Source: Tubiluchus corallicola (lineage: Eukaryota; Priapulida; Priapulimorpha; Priapulimorphida; Tubiluchidae). From it: 64,000 nt of DNA. How positions within the stretch are numbered: the stretch's first letter is position 1; the number at the start of each line of letters is the position of its first letter. A program made the position numbers and the translations under genes. The stretch spans positions 198,501 through 262,500 of the forward strand of contig JAQGDQ010000008.1 of the NCBI GenBank assembly GCA_030141605.1, read 5' to 3'. The notes beneath the pieces are model-generated. The model saw only the letters and a program-made list of their open reading frames with translations, did not search any database and was not told where the DNA came from. This document shows, in pieces, positions 15,101 through 25,329 of the stretch.

Positions 15101-18100
15101 TTTGCTCTTTGTTTAGGACTGAACACATTTCTCTTTTTCACAATAACTGTAAAGATAAATGTCTCCATCTGCATGCAGAAAAAACTTAATGAGCCACTAA
15201 TATTAATTGGTTTTTAATTTACGGTTTGTTAGTAAAGAATAATCTGATAGTCTTGATATTAACAAACAAGAACACAAAAATAAGTAAACAAAAATTTAAA
15301 AATAAAACATATAAAAAAGTAAAAACAAAAACGAAATATACTGGTGATTGATGCAACAATGTTCATCAAAAATTTACTGAACCAAATGAGGGTAACATCT
15401 CGATTTGCAGAAAAAGCCACAATAGATTTGACCATCATGCTCAAAAAGTCTAGAAAAGATCAGCCACACAAACACTGTGTGGAAATCTGCACCAACTCCC
15501 AGGCTGTTTCAAAAGACCGTTTAACTATGGCTAGCTACCATATAATAAATACTCATAAAACCATAAACATAAGTATACATATACACACAGCACCACTATA
15601 AATACATGAGCATTTATTTAACTGCACTAACCCATTTGAGCACACTTTTCCATATTAGCTAGGGATGATATATACTTACCCGCCCATTCCAGTGTCGTGC
15701 GGGTTCACTAGGCCAAGACACAACAGTGAGGCTATTGCTGCATCTACCGCACTTCCGTCTTGCCGTAACAACTCTTTACCCATATCTGAACAAACTGAAA
15801 CATCAGATACAACTGCTCCATTTGGTCGTACCTGCAAATAATAAAAACAAGAACATAGTGTAATGAGCACCAAAGTACATACGGCTCTGCCACCTCAGTT
15901 TCAAACCCAGCTTGAACTACAACCGCCTCACGTGTTTAGCACTGATTCTTCTAGAAAAATATGAGAAGTGTGGGCATGTTAAGCAAAAAGTGCACTAAAG
16001 TCTTATTGACGTTTGACTACCTTAAATTTCAGAGAGTCTTAATATCAGTCTAGTGTAAGATATGCAGATATTCATTGTTTCATTGTTTTGCCCATGTTTG
16101 TGTTTGGGCACTATTGAGTGATTGAGCAGGTGCATATGTCGTACCACGGCAGAATCATAAGTTAAGCTCATGTTTACTAATAACAGGAAGAATAATGTGG
16201 AGGAACTTTTTACTGTGTACCCAATGCAATTACTTATTACAAAGTAATAATTAAACTTATTTGAGATTTATAATTCACCATATGACAGTGGCACACTTGG
16301 GGGAATAGCCTAAAGTTTACGAGGCGAGAGAGTTTACTTCCTCACCAGTGACCTGCTACATCTGTAGGCTTAACCGGGAACTGGCGAATTCCATGTCATC
16401 TTTGATACAACAAAGAGTAAAGACCTTTGTAATTTTGCATTTAATTTATAACTTTTCTTGTACTACTCTATTGTTAATTGTCAATTTTGTGTTAATGTAG
16501 ATCCAGAATGGAAGACATGACACGGCTTCAAACCGACGGAAAAACAAAATAATTAATATATTAAAAAAAGATTTGTTAAAAGATTAGTATAGAGGACATT
16601 TAAAACTGTCAAATCACTTGACACAAAAGGTATCAGCAGGGTCAGGGAGAAACCAAAGTGTGTGGATAGGTGACCGTCAAGTTCAATATGAGCCCAGAGC
16701 AGTTTCACTTGTTCCATTTTCAATCAGTTGTGGTATCATCTTAGAGGATTTTCTCAATATGACTTACATTTCAATCCTGTCACAACTAACAAGCATTAAG
16801 CACTTGCATTTTCCTTATTGTATTGCTCACACTAGAACACGCACCTGTGGATCTCCCAACACAATTTGCATCACAAGGGCAATGGTTAAGCCAAGAGAGA
16901 AGATTGTGAAGCCGAGTATTAGTGCTCGTAGTCCTTCACCCTTCTGCAAACAATGAGGTTCTGTAAAATAGAAGAAACAAATCTTTAGTTATGTGTGGCG
17001 GTCTTAAGAACACACAATACACATCTTAAACAAAGGCAAAGATACATTAAAGTAGTTTCACAAATGTTCCACAAAATTGTTCTCTTGCTACTCCTCTCAC
17101 TCTCATACTCAGACTTTTGTACAAAGATAATTAAAAAAATTATGACACCGATTAAATCAGATCACAAGGCACAGAAGCCAAACAGGATAACGTGAAAGCG
17201 TAGTGCACAGCTCAACTTGAAAACACCAATATGTGAAAGTGAAGACAAAGCAAACAAAACTTTCCTATTGTTCTGGGGTGAATCTAAGCATACAAAATCC
17301 GCATAACTAATTAACAACTGATTAAACAACTCTTCAATAGACAAAAAAGATATTAAACTAGTATGGCAAAAGTATTAAGTCATAGCAGATTTGTAAGAAA
17401 ACTGAGTCACGGTGCTAGAACAGGGTTGTTAGCGCAGTGGATGCTGTTTCGTTAACCTTTAAATGATCTTCCACACTTTAAAACTGCCTAAACACTTTGT
17501 TTAAAACACTTTGCTGTGGAAAAGATTTCTGACATTCCTACATTTGGCTCAAAGTATGTAGTAATGCTTAACGTGTACATGCACTAAAAGAATGTTCAGT
17601 ACACCACGAATAAGATGAACAACATTGACTATATCAGCATAACTCATTAAGAACTACAATTACAAAATTCTGAATTCAATAAAAAATTAGCCATGCTAAA
17701 GCTGCTCAAGCAGGCATACATAAAGCTGATCAATAATTTACGTGCACAAATTTAGGTTGAAATAATGGAGCATAAACCAAGAAATGTTTTCAAGTAGGCA
17801 AGTTTATAGTACTTCAGAAGGGTATACTACTTACCTGCAATCAGACCTACCAAGTACCCAACTGTGAACTAGAAGATTTAAATAAGTGAAACAATATGTA
17901 AACAGGTACTTCTAGTTAACATACAAAAATTAAAAAATATACTCCCTATAGAATCAAAATAAGTTTATTAAGTTATTAATTTAATAACAGACTTGTAAGG
18001 GGAATAAAATGTTTGGCATACATTTGTAAAATGCTAGCGATAACCAGTAGTATTTCCAAATTTAAAGTTCTAATCATTGTTGAATAAAAAGTTTAGCTTG

Positions 18101-19401
18101 TTTGAAAAAATTGTCATTTTCAGAACAGAAGGTTTTAGATTTGCACTTGATCGTGTGAAAATTTAGTCAGTCACTAACAACCTTTATGGGATTTACATTA
18201 ACACTTTTCTACTTACTACTTTAACTATGTTCTAAACAGTTGGCAAAACTAGAGCTTGATGTACCCGGGGCAGTACTTGAGTTTGCTGCCACCGACACCC
18301 TGATGAAAAATACAACACAGCTAGATTCTTGAGATTTTAGATTAAGTCAAATGTGGTGATCAATAAAATAATGAAACACTACTGAAAGAATTTGTTTGCG
18401 AAGAAGTAAATTCTTCCTATATGTTTCAAAAGTTACGATAGGCATAGAGCTTCTTCAAACGTTAATACGTATAAAAACTCAAGATGTATGCCACTCAGAA
18501 ATTTTGAAAATTGTGTATATATCACTAAGATATTAAACCACTGGCAAACTTTCAACAGTAAATGCTATAAGCAGAAAATATACAAACACGTCAAACAACA
18601 CTTAAATGTTTGATAAAACAATGTTAGGAAAATCACAAGCCGGCATCGAATAGCTGATTCTCAAATTTAACCGATTTCTAAAACTATGAAAGTATAAACG
18701 TCATAATGCCTACAACAATAGATGCACAAATCATGACAAACAAACTACACATCACTATGCCTAAAACGAATACTGATGTGTACATTAGACAATAATATTT
18801 GCCTACTACACCCACGCTCCATAAGTTTCGTAACACATTTCTAATGTACTAACAGAATCAACTTTTTTAATGCACTTGATCAAAGTGCAGCCCGGTGAGT
18901 GCAAGACTGCTCCCTCTGCCCCCCCCCCAACTATGCCACTAGTTGTAAAAGTAAAAGCATTACATATTAGATTGTAAGCTTCTTAAAATTTATCTGTCCA
19001 TCACTATACAAGCACAGAAAGTCAATACTAATAACATGTATTTTACTTATAGACACTTACAGCAAATTTAAATGTACTGTAATTACTAAGCATTTTTGAA
19101 CAATCACAACATAGAAAACTCATTAAAGTAAGCAACTGATGACTTACTTTTCATTTTCCTTATTTGACTTCCGTAAGAATGCAGATTTGGCTGAAATTTA
19201 ATAAAACCTGTTTACGTGGATCAAATGAACTAGAAACTTCATGCAAACACAAATAATGATAGCCAATTTGAAGCACACTATGGCAACAATCATGCAAAGA
19301 CAAAACGCATGCTCACCATTTTTTACTAACAACAAACTTTTATCAGACAACTTCATGGGTGCAACCTCACCAGACTGTTGTTGCTCCAGTTCCATTTCCA
19401 T
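150..19401 (-). CDS. Gamma-glutamyltransferase (GGT), 15-exon gene, 579 aa, type II membrane ectoenzyme
   Basis: Exons on the minus strand, 5' to 3': 19317-19401, 16845-16960, 15680-15831, 14489-14585, 14119-14186, 13932-14005, 11038-11228, 10268-10355, 9450-9583, 9030-9118, 6023-6172, 5615-5711, 1214-1351, 710-809, 150-310. All borders are GT-AG, phases agree throughout and the total is 1740 bases including the stop. The protein has a 40-residue cytosolic tail, one TM segment (about 41-63), then the ectodomain. Family landmarks: GGSAVDAAIA-like DGSAVDAAIAS (about 92-102), REVAP (Arg138), LTYHRIVE (328-335), RGGTHVS with the predicted autocleavage nucleophile Thr399, SGILLND, and GKRPMSDATP. 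GGT enzymes cleave glutathione and other gamma-glutamyl compounds at the cell surface after self-cleavage into two subunits. The start is Met19401, placed by likeness to the start exon at 29433; the open frame extends to 19505, where an acceptor precedes it, so a 5' noncoding exon is likely. Several active-site positions are substituted, so full activity is uncertain. The poly(A) signal lies outside the window. Confidence 0.93.
2739..4151 (+). CDS. Glycosyltransferase family 92 (DUF23-type) protein, single exon, 470 aa
   Basis: An uninterrupted 470-codon frame with an A at -3 of the start codon. Residues about 10-28 form a hydrophobic signal anchor after a short basic tail, giving type II Golgi topology. 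The stem runs to about residue 90. GT92 hallmarks follow: CISPFHQYNN (about 207), a region ending NWPL, GQLAALQDC, and the acidic FTDMDEVLFPH (about 311-321), the likely metal and nucleotide-sugar site. Several N-glycosylation sequons are present (NWSA, NTTN, NITV, NVSS). GT92 members such as the nematode galactosyltransferase GALT-1 add hexose to N-glycans or other acceptors; the donor here cannot be read from sequence. The gene lies antisense inside the GGT intron between exons ending at 5615 and starting at 1351. Absence of introns suggests a retrocopy or an ancestrally intronless family member. Confidence 0.88.
   Translation: MTRRKIMKLFYIDYVLMAVLFFLVYLLGDTMRKEHIIPQHQMRHTHLDEVQPEFQLTHATWRNSHSKTSDCDCLATTGYDSYGEKRDTWQQVANKDVVVFSAYHEKRNGRFPVIRIIGVVPFRKKSVNLYCHLINKEDTVIHVSKVKVVVIGEHKYRKYSAAFLLCKTPADLAVKSIGLSPNQYDPHMVILNVHSTASINQTENKMAVCISPFHQYNNSLNVIEIVEISQILGGSIINIYNNSCSEDVSKVLQFYQNDGIVRVINWPLATTLSTQGIRNKYGRVFDIHYGGQLAALQDCVYRNMAQHEYAVFTDMDEVLFPHMHGNWSAMIANLHSQHEKGGSFIFQNVFFKMKNTTNNSAAKTSDIDVFNITVLTNLHRHRYFYPHQRRSKLIVKIRAVEEMGIHYVLSLMPGYHEVNVSSEVGLLHHYNEKHSDNILNSVYDDTACKYEKTLRHAVHSTLSKIKQTTP
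6783..6845. repeat. (ATT)n microsatellite with interruptions
   Basis: An imperfect run of ATT/TTG triplets in a GGT intron. It is low-complexity sequence with no coding signal. Confidence 0.85.
8055..8170 (-). pseudogene. Possible degraded PIF/Harbinger-type transposase C-terminal fragment
   Basis: Minus-strand translation gives an open run that includes LSDNLVEQAFRIVENPLAI. This resembles the RLS..VENAFGIL motif near the end of PIF/Harbinger DDE transposases. The run reaches a stop soon after, and stops and frame breaks surround it. It sits in the GGT intron 6173-9029 with no visible terminal repeats. Similarity is by eye to a remembered motif, so a chance frame is possible. Confidence 0.3.
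10436..10851. repeat. Tandem duplication, two units of about 215 bp
   Basis: Unit 1 (10436-10650) and unit 2 (10651-10851) share long stretches: the ATATATCACTTAAAGTA start, a segment around CGACAGTACACTA, CCAGATTGCAGTCA, TAATCTGCTACCCTATTTTC, and CTTACAGACTAAAAAAACAA at the end. Differences are scattered substitutions and small indels. The pair lies in the GGT intron between exons at 10355 and 11038 and does not touch coding sequence. Confidence 0.9.
11270..13930. other. Long GGT intron without recognised genes
   Basis: Apart from the AT palindrome, this intron between exons 13932-14005 and 11038-11228 shows only short chance frames. The longest on the plus strand (11955-12164, 69 codons) has no recognisable motif, no supporting splice sites and no neighbour in phase. 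Confidence 0.6.
11460..11535. repeat. AT-rich palindrome in a GGT intron
   Basis: The segment contains ATTATCTAATATATA and its inverse TATATTAGATAAT around a short centre, in otherwise AT-only sequence. It could form a cruciform. No gene signal is seen. Confidence 0.6.
17835..17861 (-). other. Candidate 27-nt cassette microexon of the GGT gene
   Basis: Between GGT exons 1 and 2 there is a 27-base segment with an acceptor (ttcacag) before it and a canonical donor (gtaagt) after it. Exon 1 ends in phase 1 and exon 2 begins in phase 1. The microexon keeps that phase on both sides and would insert nine mostly hydrophobic residues (VGYLVGLIA) just before the EPHCLQ sequence, upstream of the TM segment. 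Both skipped and included forms stay in frame. This is inferred from splice signals and phase only; chance cannot be excluded for so short a segment. Confidence 0.4.
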
Positions 19402-19505
19402 GAGAACGGGTTGTCTTGTCAGAGGAGAAACCTCAGTCTGCGGGCCAGATGATGATGCAGAATCTTGTTTGATGACTAGCTTGGACTTCGCACAATCAAA
19501 ATCAT

Positions 19506-21050
19506 CTGTGAAACATTCAGAAACAAAGACAAGTTAAAGCGAATTCACAGAGCTGCATAAAATTAAAGCAAGTGTCCTGCCTTTTTTAAATGATATTAGC
19601 ATTTGCCCAGAGAATGCAAGCCAATAACATGCATTTCAGACATATCTCACTGTCTTATTTAAGTTATTTTCATTTTTATTTTACTGTGCCCTTAGTTTAA
19701 ATATAGAGGTTCTTAGCACCGTAAATTATTTTAATTATAACATGTCATTTGTGTTAGTGATTAAAAAGACCCACAGAAAGGAAAAATTCATATTATCCAA
19801 CAATTCATAACGCTGGTATATAACATTTCATTTGAATTTCAGTTATTTTAAAAATTTGGCTAGTTAATTGGCTAGTTTAGACAAACTAATCATAAAATAA
19901 TATTATCATAATGCAAGCGGATATCATTGTAATACAAGAAAAAATCATTGGTGATAAATGTTCTATAAAATTTTATAAATTCCAGACAGCAATTGATGGT
20001 GCAATATTTAAAAGTTTAATAGTTTTATATTTTTATACTATAGAAAAATTTGAGTTTGCAAAAAAATTTAATACCAATTTCATTTTAATTATGGGGCAAG
20101 CAGATTTGTCAGGTGAGAATGATTTAGCAACTAAACCAAAATGCCCGTTTTAAATAAAACAGTAATAAATAGTTTCCAATGCATTTTTGACAAGATGTTA
20201 ATAAAAGTTTGTGTTGATTGTTAATTGTTCCAGTTTTCATTATTAAGTATTATTTCTGCATTACTCAATACAGAAGGTATAATACACCAAGGTATTATGC
20301 ATGTATATATGCAAACAGAACAAAATACAACCCTCTTAATCAATTCCTGTCTTTACAAACTGCTATTTTGGGTTTCCTCAGTTCCAACATTTTCACACTT
20401 CCTTTCTTTTAGTTGAAGAGCAGGTTCACAAATTTAATTACTGTGTATATATTCCATTAACATGTGTGGTTTACACTTTATGACTTACCTGAAAAATTGT
20501 GGCCATACGTCCTCCATTGGCACGGCAATAGTTAAAATAGTGAGGAAGATTTTATAGTAACATTATAATGTAATGTTAGTATATTCTTACTGTTTAAGTG
20601 TACAATAAGCAGACTTAACAGTAATTAACTTAATAAAAAATTATAGTAGTTGTTTTTACCTTTTCCTTGACATGATTTAATTTATGTATTACAATTTATG
20701 TATTATGAAATTTAATATGTATTAGAGAACCTTCTTTTGATTTCTGAATTAAATGGTTTAGGTATTTCATAACCATTTTGGCTTAATGGTTCTCCTATTG
20801 AAAGTACAGTTAAAAGAAGGTCTTTATGTAAGGGTAAACACTTTATTGGTTAAGTTCTCTAAATGTTGTGTAAATACAAAAAAAAATGTTCAAATCATAT
20901 CCGTGTCAATTTTACACATGTGTCCTAAGGTACAAGTTTTTCCAGTACAACTACACTTTCTTAAAGGTGGCTAGCAATAACGCATTTCGTAAGCTCTCCA
21001 ACTTTTTTGGAAGATGTAGCATAAGCGAAAAGTTGTAAATTTCAATATTA
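19506..21050. other. Region upstream of the GGT coding start
   Basis: AT-rich sequence that should contain the GGT promoter and any 5' noncoding exon. A donor-like CAG|gtaagtc occurs on the minus strand at 20489, but the phases of the short frames before it do not join usefully to exon 1. No promoter element can be defended by eye. Confidence 0.4.
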
Positions 21051-21059
21051 CTAACTATG

Positions 21060-21325
21060 ATGTTATTACACGAAAGGTAACGGAATCCTTTATATATGGG
21101 CTGGCAGAACTACCTAATGATATAATTGATAAATTGTATGTTTACTCTGCATATCATAATATAATTAGATAGACAAGTTGGTACGAACTATGTTTAGCAC
21201 TATTAAATCAACATTTTTTATCATTTTAAATATAACTTTTACTGAGTTTTATGCATCCGTGTATTGTACTTTTTAATAATCTGTCTAGTGTATTTATGCT
21301 TCGTGTCTCGGTGCATATGTGTGTA
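21060..21325 (+). repeat. Dispersed repeat family R1, copy 1
   Basis: The segment aligns by eye with the reverse complement of about 55790-56085. Shared words include TGATATAATTGATAAA, TTTACTC, ATCAACATTTTTTATC, GTACTTTTTAAT and TCTGTCT. Some frames look like the last residues of a LINE reverse transcriptase, but this is weak. Copy 1 is intergenic. Confidence 0.7.
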
Positions 21326-21354
21326 TATGTTACAGACAATGTGTAAAATTTAGA

Positions 21355-21605
21355 CATTTTATCAAATTTCTAGGTATTTCATATAATACCTATGCATTTC
21401 AGGAAAAATGTGAAATCTTTTTGCTGCAACTTTTTCATGCTTTGCCTAGACATTTTGCATAATAGCTAGGACTTACATAAAATGCATAAACTAACTTAGG
21501 CAACGTGTAAAATGAACATAACTCGTGCTGAATTGAACTTTTCCTAGGTACTTTATACATTACCCAGGCACTGTATGGAATGCATAAAACAACTTAGGCA
21601 ATGAA
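21355..21605. repeat. Array of degenerate TTTTCCTAGGCATTTTATA-like words, left block
   Basis: The sequence repeats a core readable on the minus strand as TATAAAATGCCTAGGAAAA with variants (for example TTTTCCTAGGTACTTTATAC on the plus strand). The same core occurs in the opposite orientation at 22735-22945. The two blocks face each other across a MITE at 21920-22470, as subterminal repeats of a larger element would. Confidence 0.6.
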
Positions 21606-21919
21606 CTAAACTAAGCAAGCTGCACACGTAAGCGGGGGAGTTAATTTTTACTGGTTACAGGTGCAACATCACCATCTCTGACATGCTGCTCAATCAGGTG
21701 GATCACTTTCCGTAGCTAGTAATTAAGACTGCAGTCGGATTCAGTAAAATTCTTACAAACAATTTTCTTCGTAAGTTTATGCATACAAACGTTCTTAACG
21801 CTACGCTCGGAATCATTAAACCAGTTTTCTTAAAAAAATATTCTTAAATGCTATTTTGCATGTTGTGCATAGTTTAAATGGGTATGACTGGTATTGTTAT
21901 GGAAGAAGAAGAGGTTGTT

Positions 21920-22470
21920 TGGAGCAGAGTAGAACACTAGCCACAGTAGGACAATTGGCGAATAGGACATCTGATAAAATAAAATAATATTATTCTGAGG
22001 TAGTAGAACGGCCAATATTAAATCTGGCTTCAATATTAATCTATTTGAAGTGAAATAAGCCCGCTTTTTAGGCGATTCCAACATTTGTTTAAGTTATATC
22101 ATTTTTTACTTGGACAAATAATTGTTTTTATTAAGTATACAGGCTAGCGAGCTATGTATCCTACAAGTTTCTAGTTTCTCTCTTTAAAACGTTAGATACT
22201 CAGTTTAATGTTATTCAGATATTAATGGAGCTAATAATAATGATAATATTATTGTAAAAAATACATTTATTTTGTAAATTGTCAAGAACTATCCATCATT
22301 ATTATAAAGTTACTTTTTTCTAAAAATAAATTTAGTTTTACGTTTTATTATGTCATAATTCTAGATTCTTGACAGAAATCGCCAGTGCCCTACTTGGGCT
22401 GTCCACGTACGACACTGCTCTGCTTTTCCGGAAATGTCCTACTTCGGCTAGTGGCATACTCCGCGCCCTC
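21920..22470. mobile_element. MITE family M1, copy A
   Basis: About 550 bp with imperfect inverted ends. The left end reads ACACTAGCCACAGTAGGACA and the right end, inverted, reads CCACTAGCCGAAGTAGGACA. The interior matches copy B (23332-23772) over most of its length, including GGGCTAGCGAGCTATG-like and CCATCATTATTATAAAGTTA words. There is no coding frame. The target duplication is not clear. Confidence 0.75.
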
Positions 22471-22734
22471 CAGAGGGTACTAATGAAAATTTGATGTGCG
22501 ACTAATGAAAGTATTTTTGCAATAGACCAAAATTAGACTATTTGAATGAAAACGTTTTAGGCACTGTAGTCAGCACAGCAGTCGATAAGGCTTGCTTCTC
22601 TCTCTCTCCAACAGAAGAGGAACGACAAAATTCTCGTACACGAGAAAACAAACAAACAACATATCAACAAATCTGCAAGCACGTTGAAACATAGCTTGGT
22701 TCAATTTTACATATTCCCAAAAATAAAACTGGCA

Positions 22735-22945
22735 ATATATAAAATGCCTAGGAAAATTATATCATAACAAGTGAACATTTGTTTTATTTTTATATTAACT
22801 AGAAATTTTTCGACATTCCATAAAATGCCTAAGAAAAGTATACTTAAAATCTAAGAATTACATACTTTACACAGAATAACTTTTGCATTGTATATAACGC
22901 CTAGGAAAAGCGTAAAAGGAACCGCTATAAAATGCCTTTAGAAGC
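22735..22945. repeat. Array of TATAAAATGCCTAGGAAAA words, right block
   Basis: Four copies of the core begin near 22738, 22820, 22892 and 22926, spaced about 81, 72 and 35 bases apart. They are in opposite orientation to the block at 21355-21605. The copies differ by a few bases each. The pair of blocks suggests the ends of a non-autonomous transposon into which MITE copy A inserted, or which it forms the core of. Confidence 0.6.
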
Positions 22946-23159
22946 ATTCTACAGAATACCCGATTTCACACTGCCTGAACATAAATTATGTAATATTTTA
23001 GTCGTTTCTATTATCATTTTATACTATAGCTGTGTGTTTTAATTTTTATAATTTATAATGCCATGTACTTTTAAATGCATGAAATATATTTAAAATAAAA
23101 AACATAGTACCTTTAGCCACTGTACCCTCAACCGGGCTATCAAGAGAAATATTTGTTAT

Positions 23160-23945
23160 ATTCGCATCCATAACTTTGGGCAAGCACTTTTTGTCTGCAG
23201 TCGAAAAAAATGATAATAATAGTAAAATGGAAAATGTGAAAATTGATCAAATCACCCGTTTCAAAGTGGTTTGTATTCGATAACCGATACTTAATATCGA
23301 ACGTAAAAACAGAAGGAAATAGGTTTATGTTGGGAACAGAATAGAACACTAGCCGAAGTAGGACAATTGGCGTACATGGGCTAATCCAAGTAGGACTCGT
23401 CGTACATGGGCTAGCCCCGTACATGGACAAATAATTATTTTCTACTAAGTAAACGGGCTAGCGAGCTATGCGCCCTACACAATTTTTCTTTTTAAAGCAT
23501 TATATACGTTTAATGTTATGATGATATTAATAATTGGGCTAATAATAATGACATTATTGTAAAAAATACATTTGTAAATTGTCAAGGACAATCCATCATT
23601 ATTATAAAGTTACTTTTTTTTCTAAAACAAATTTAATTTTATGTTTATGATGACATAAATCTCAACAGAAACCGCCTGTGCCCTACTTGGGCTGCCCATG
23701 TACAACACTGCTTTTCCATAATGCGCTTTAGCGGAAGTGTCCTAGTTCGGCTAGTGGCGTACTCCGCGCCCTGCGGTTTGTTATTCGAGACCTTTATTAA
23801 AGGAAACTTTCAAACGCCTCAGTTCACTTCAATTCTAGTTTATTTACGCTGTCTAGTCCAAACACAGTGATACAAAAATAGGAACTAATATCAAAATATA
23901 GAATTTTTTGACTGCAGGCGAAAAGTGCTTGCCCAAAATTAACAA
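23160..23945. mobile_element. Inverted-repeat element carrying MITE M1 copy B (23332-23772)
   Basis: Arms of about 50 bp, at 23162-23215 (with TTTGGGCAAGCACTTTTTGT, CTGCAGTCGAAAAAA) and 23893-23945 (TTTTTTGACTGCAGGCGAAA, AGTGCTTGCCCAAA), are reverse complements with few mismatches. Between them lies MITE copy B, with its own ends ACACTAGCCGAAGTAGGACA and, inverted, CCACTAGCCGAACTAGGACA. Only non-coding DNA is present. Confidence 0.65.
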
Positions 23946-23949
23946 CACA

Positions 23950-25145
23950 AATTATGTTGTCTCGGACACAAATAATTGTCAAAATTGACACCTGGCTAAA
24001 GGCAAACAAATTAACACTCAATTATAAAAAAACTAAGTTTATTCTCTTTACCAATCACAGAACAAATAGTTGTGTAAATAATTTCCGAATTAAACTTAAC
24101 AATATTAACATAGATCGATCAAATGAAATTAAATATTTAGGAATCCACATTGATGACAAGTTAAACTGGAACTCACACATTCAACACTCAACATATAAAA
24201 TAAGTAAATTAAAAATAAATCAATTTATTATCTTATCAGTAAATATAAAGAAAAATTAATATCTCACTATTCATCTTTGTAGATCTATGATATGCTAAAA
24301 GTAGTGTAACTTTTTGCTAAAGTAACTATAATTTATAACTATTATTTTCCTTACTTTCATTTAAGTTGAAATCCTTTTAGTTGAGCTAATTTTGTTATTT
24401 CTAATAAGTTTTCCATTATGTGTAAATTGAATTCACTAATAATCTCAACTGATGCTACTCAAGTTTATATTGCATTTCATTTATTTAAATACTAGATAAA
24501 TTAAATACTAATGAGCAATTCACAGTGAATCCGGTTATTACAATGCCTCACTTATATATATACAGATAATTTGCGTCACGCTCAAATGTATGTTATGGAG
24601 GTAAGGTAACCTTTTGTATATCTTTAATATTATGTAATAATCAACGCTAATTCTAAAGAATTTTAAGATACTTTGGCTTTCAACTCTTTTCTTCATGACT
24701 AAACATACATGTTTATCCACTTTTGCTAGCTACAAGCGAAGAATTAAATTTTTTCTTCCTTTGGCTCTAGATCTTCATAGTATTAATTTTAAATACGTAT
24801 AGGTTAAATTATTATTTAAACATAATCACGTGTGTCTCTTTTTTTCCATTATTTTATTATAAACTAACACATTCGTATAATAATTCAATTTTCATTCGTC
24901 TTAAATGCAAAATCTGATAATTTTTAATTACCTGGTACATGCACATTAATTAACTAATTATATTAGTGACAATTCTGAGAGGGTGGCTGACCTCGATAAC
25001 TTCGCCACTCTTTCAACACTAATCAATAATTACTTTTGCACTTTGTAACATTATTGTATGTTGTACAGATTTATAAATCATTTTGTTATGTATTTTGCTA
25101 TTTTAAAAATGGCGACAAACTAGTAAACTTACTTACTTACTTACT
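23950..25145 (+). mobile_element. 5'-truncated LINE fragment with (TTAC)n tail
   Basis: Frame 23954-24259 encodes WLKANKLTLNYKKTKFI and IKYLGIHIDDKLNWNSHI, which match the region after the YADD box of jockey/CR1-type reverse transcriptases. The sequence then decays. A typical LINE 3' end follows (around 24975-25125), closing in a short (TTAC)n run at 25125-25144. No endonuclease or RT catalytic core is present in this copy, so it is dead. Confidence 0.8.
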
Positions 25146-25329
25146 CGGAAAGACACGGCTGTGGAGAAACACAAAACAAGTCTCGGGGCAATAAATCCCT
25201 TCGAGCTACGATTAACTGCTTCAATGACGTCATTGTTACACGCTACAATAATATCAGCAACCAGACAAATGCATGCATAATAAAGTAGTATTTATTAAAC
25301 TAATTAGGCACTTAAACTAAGAAGATCAG

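Noticed and set aside
16618-16956. 112-codon plus-strand frame
   Set aside because: It is the antisense shadow of the GGT transmembrane exon.
18240-18935. C-rich ends (CCCGGGGCAG and a run of Cs before AACTATGCCACTAG) that recall hAT-type non-autonomous elements
   Set aside because: The two ends do not pair convincingly as inverted repeats and no target duplication is visible.
20489-20540. Donor-like CAG|gtaagtc upstream of GGT, possible 5' exon
   Set aside because: Frames before it do not join in phase to GGT exon 1; it could only be noncoding, and no promoter evidence supports it.
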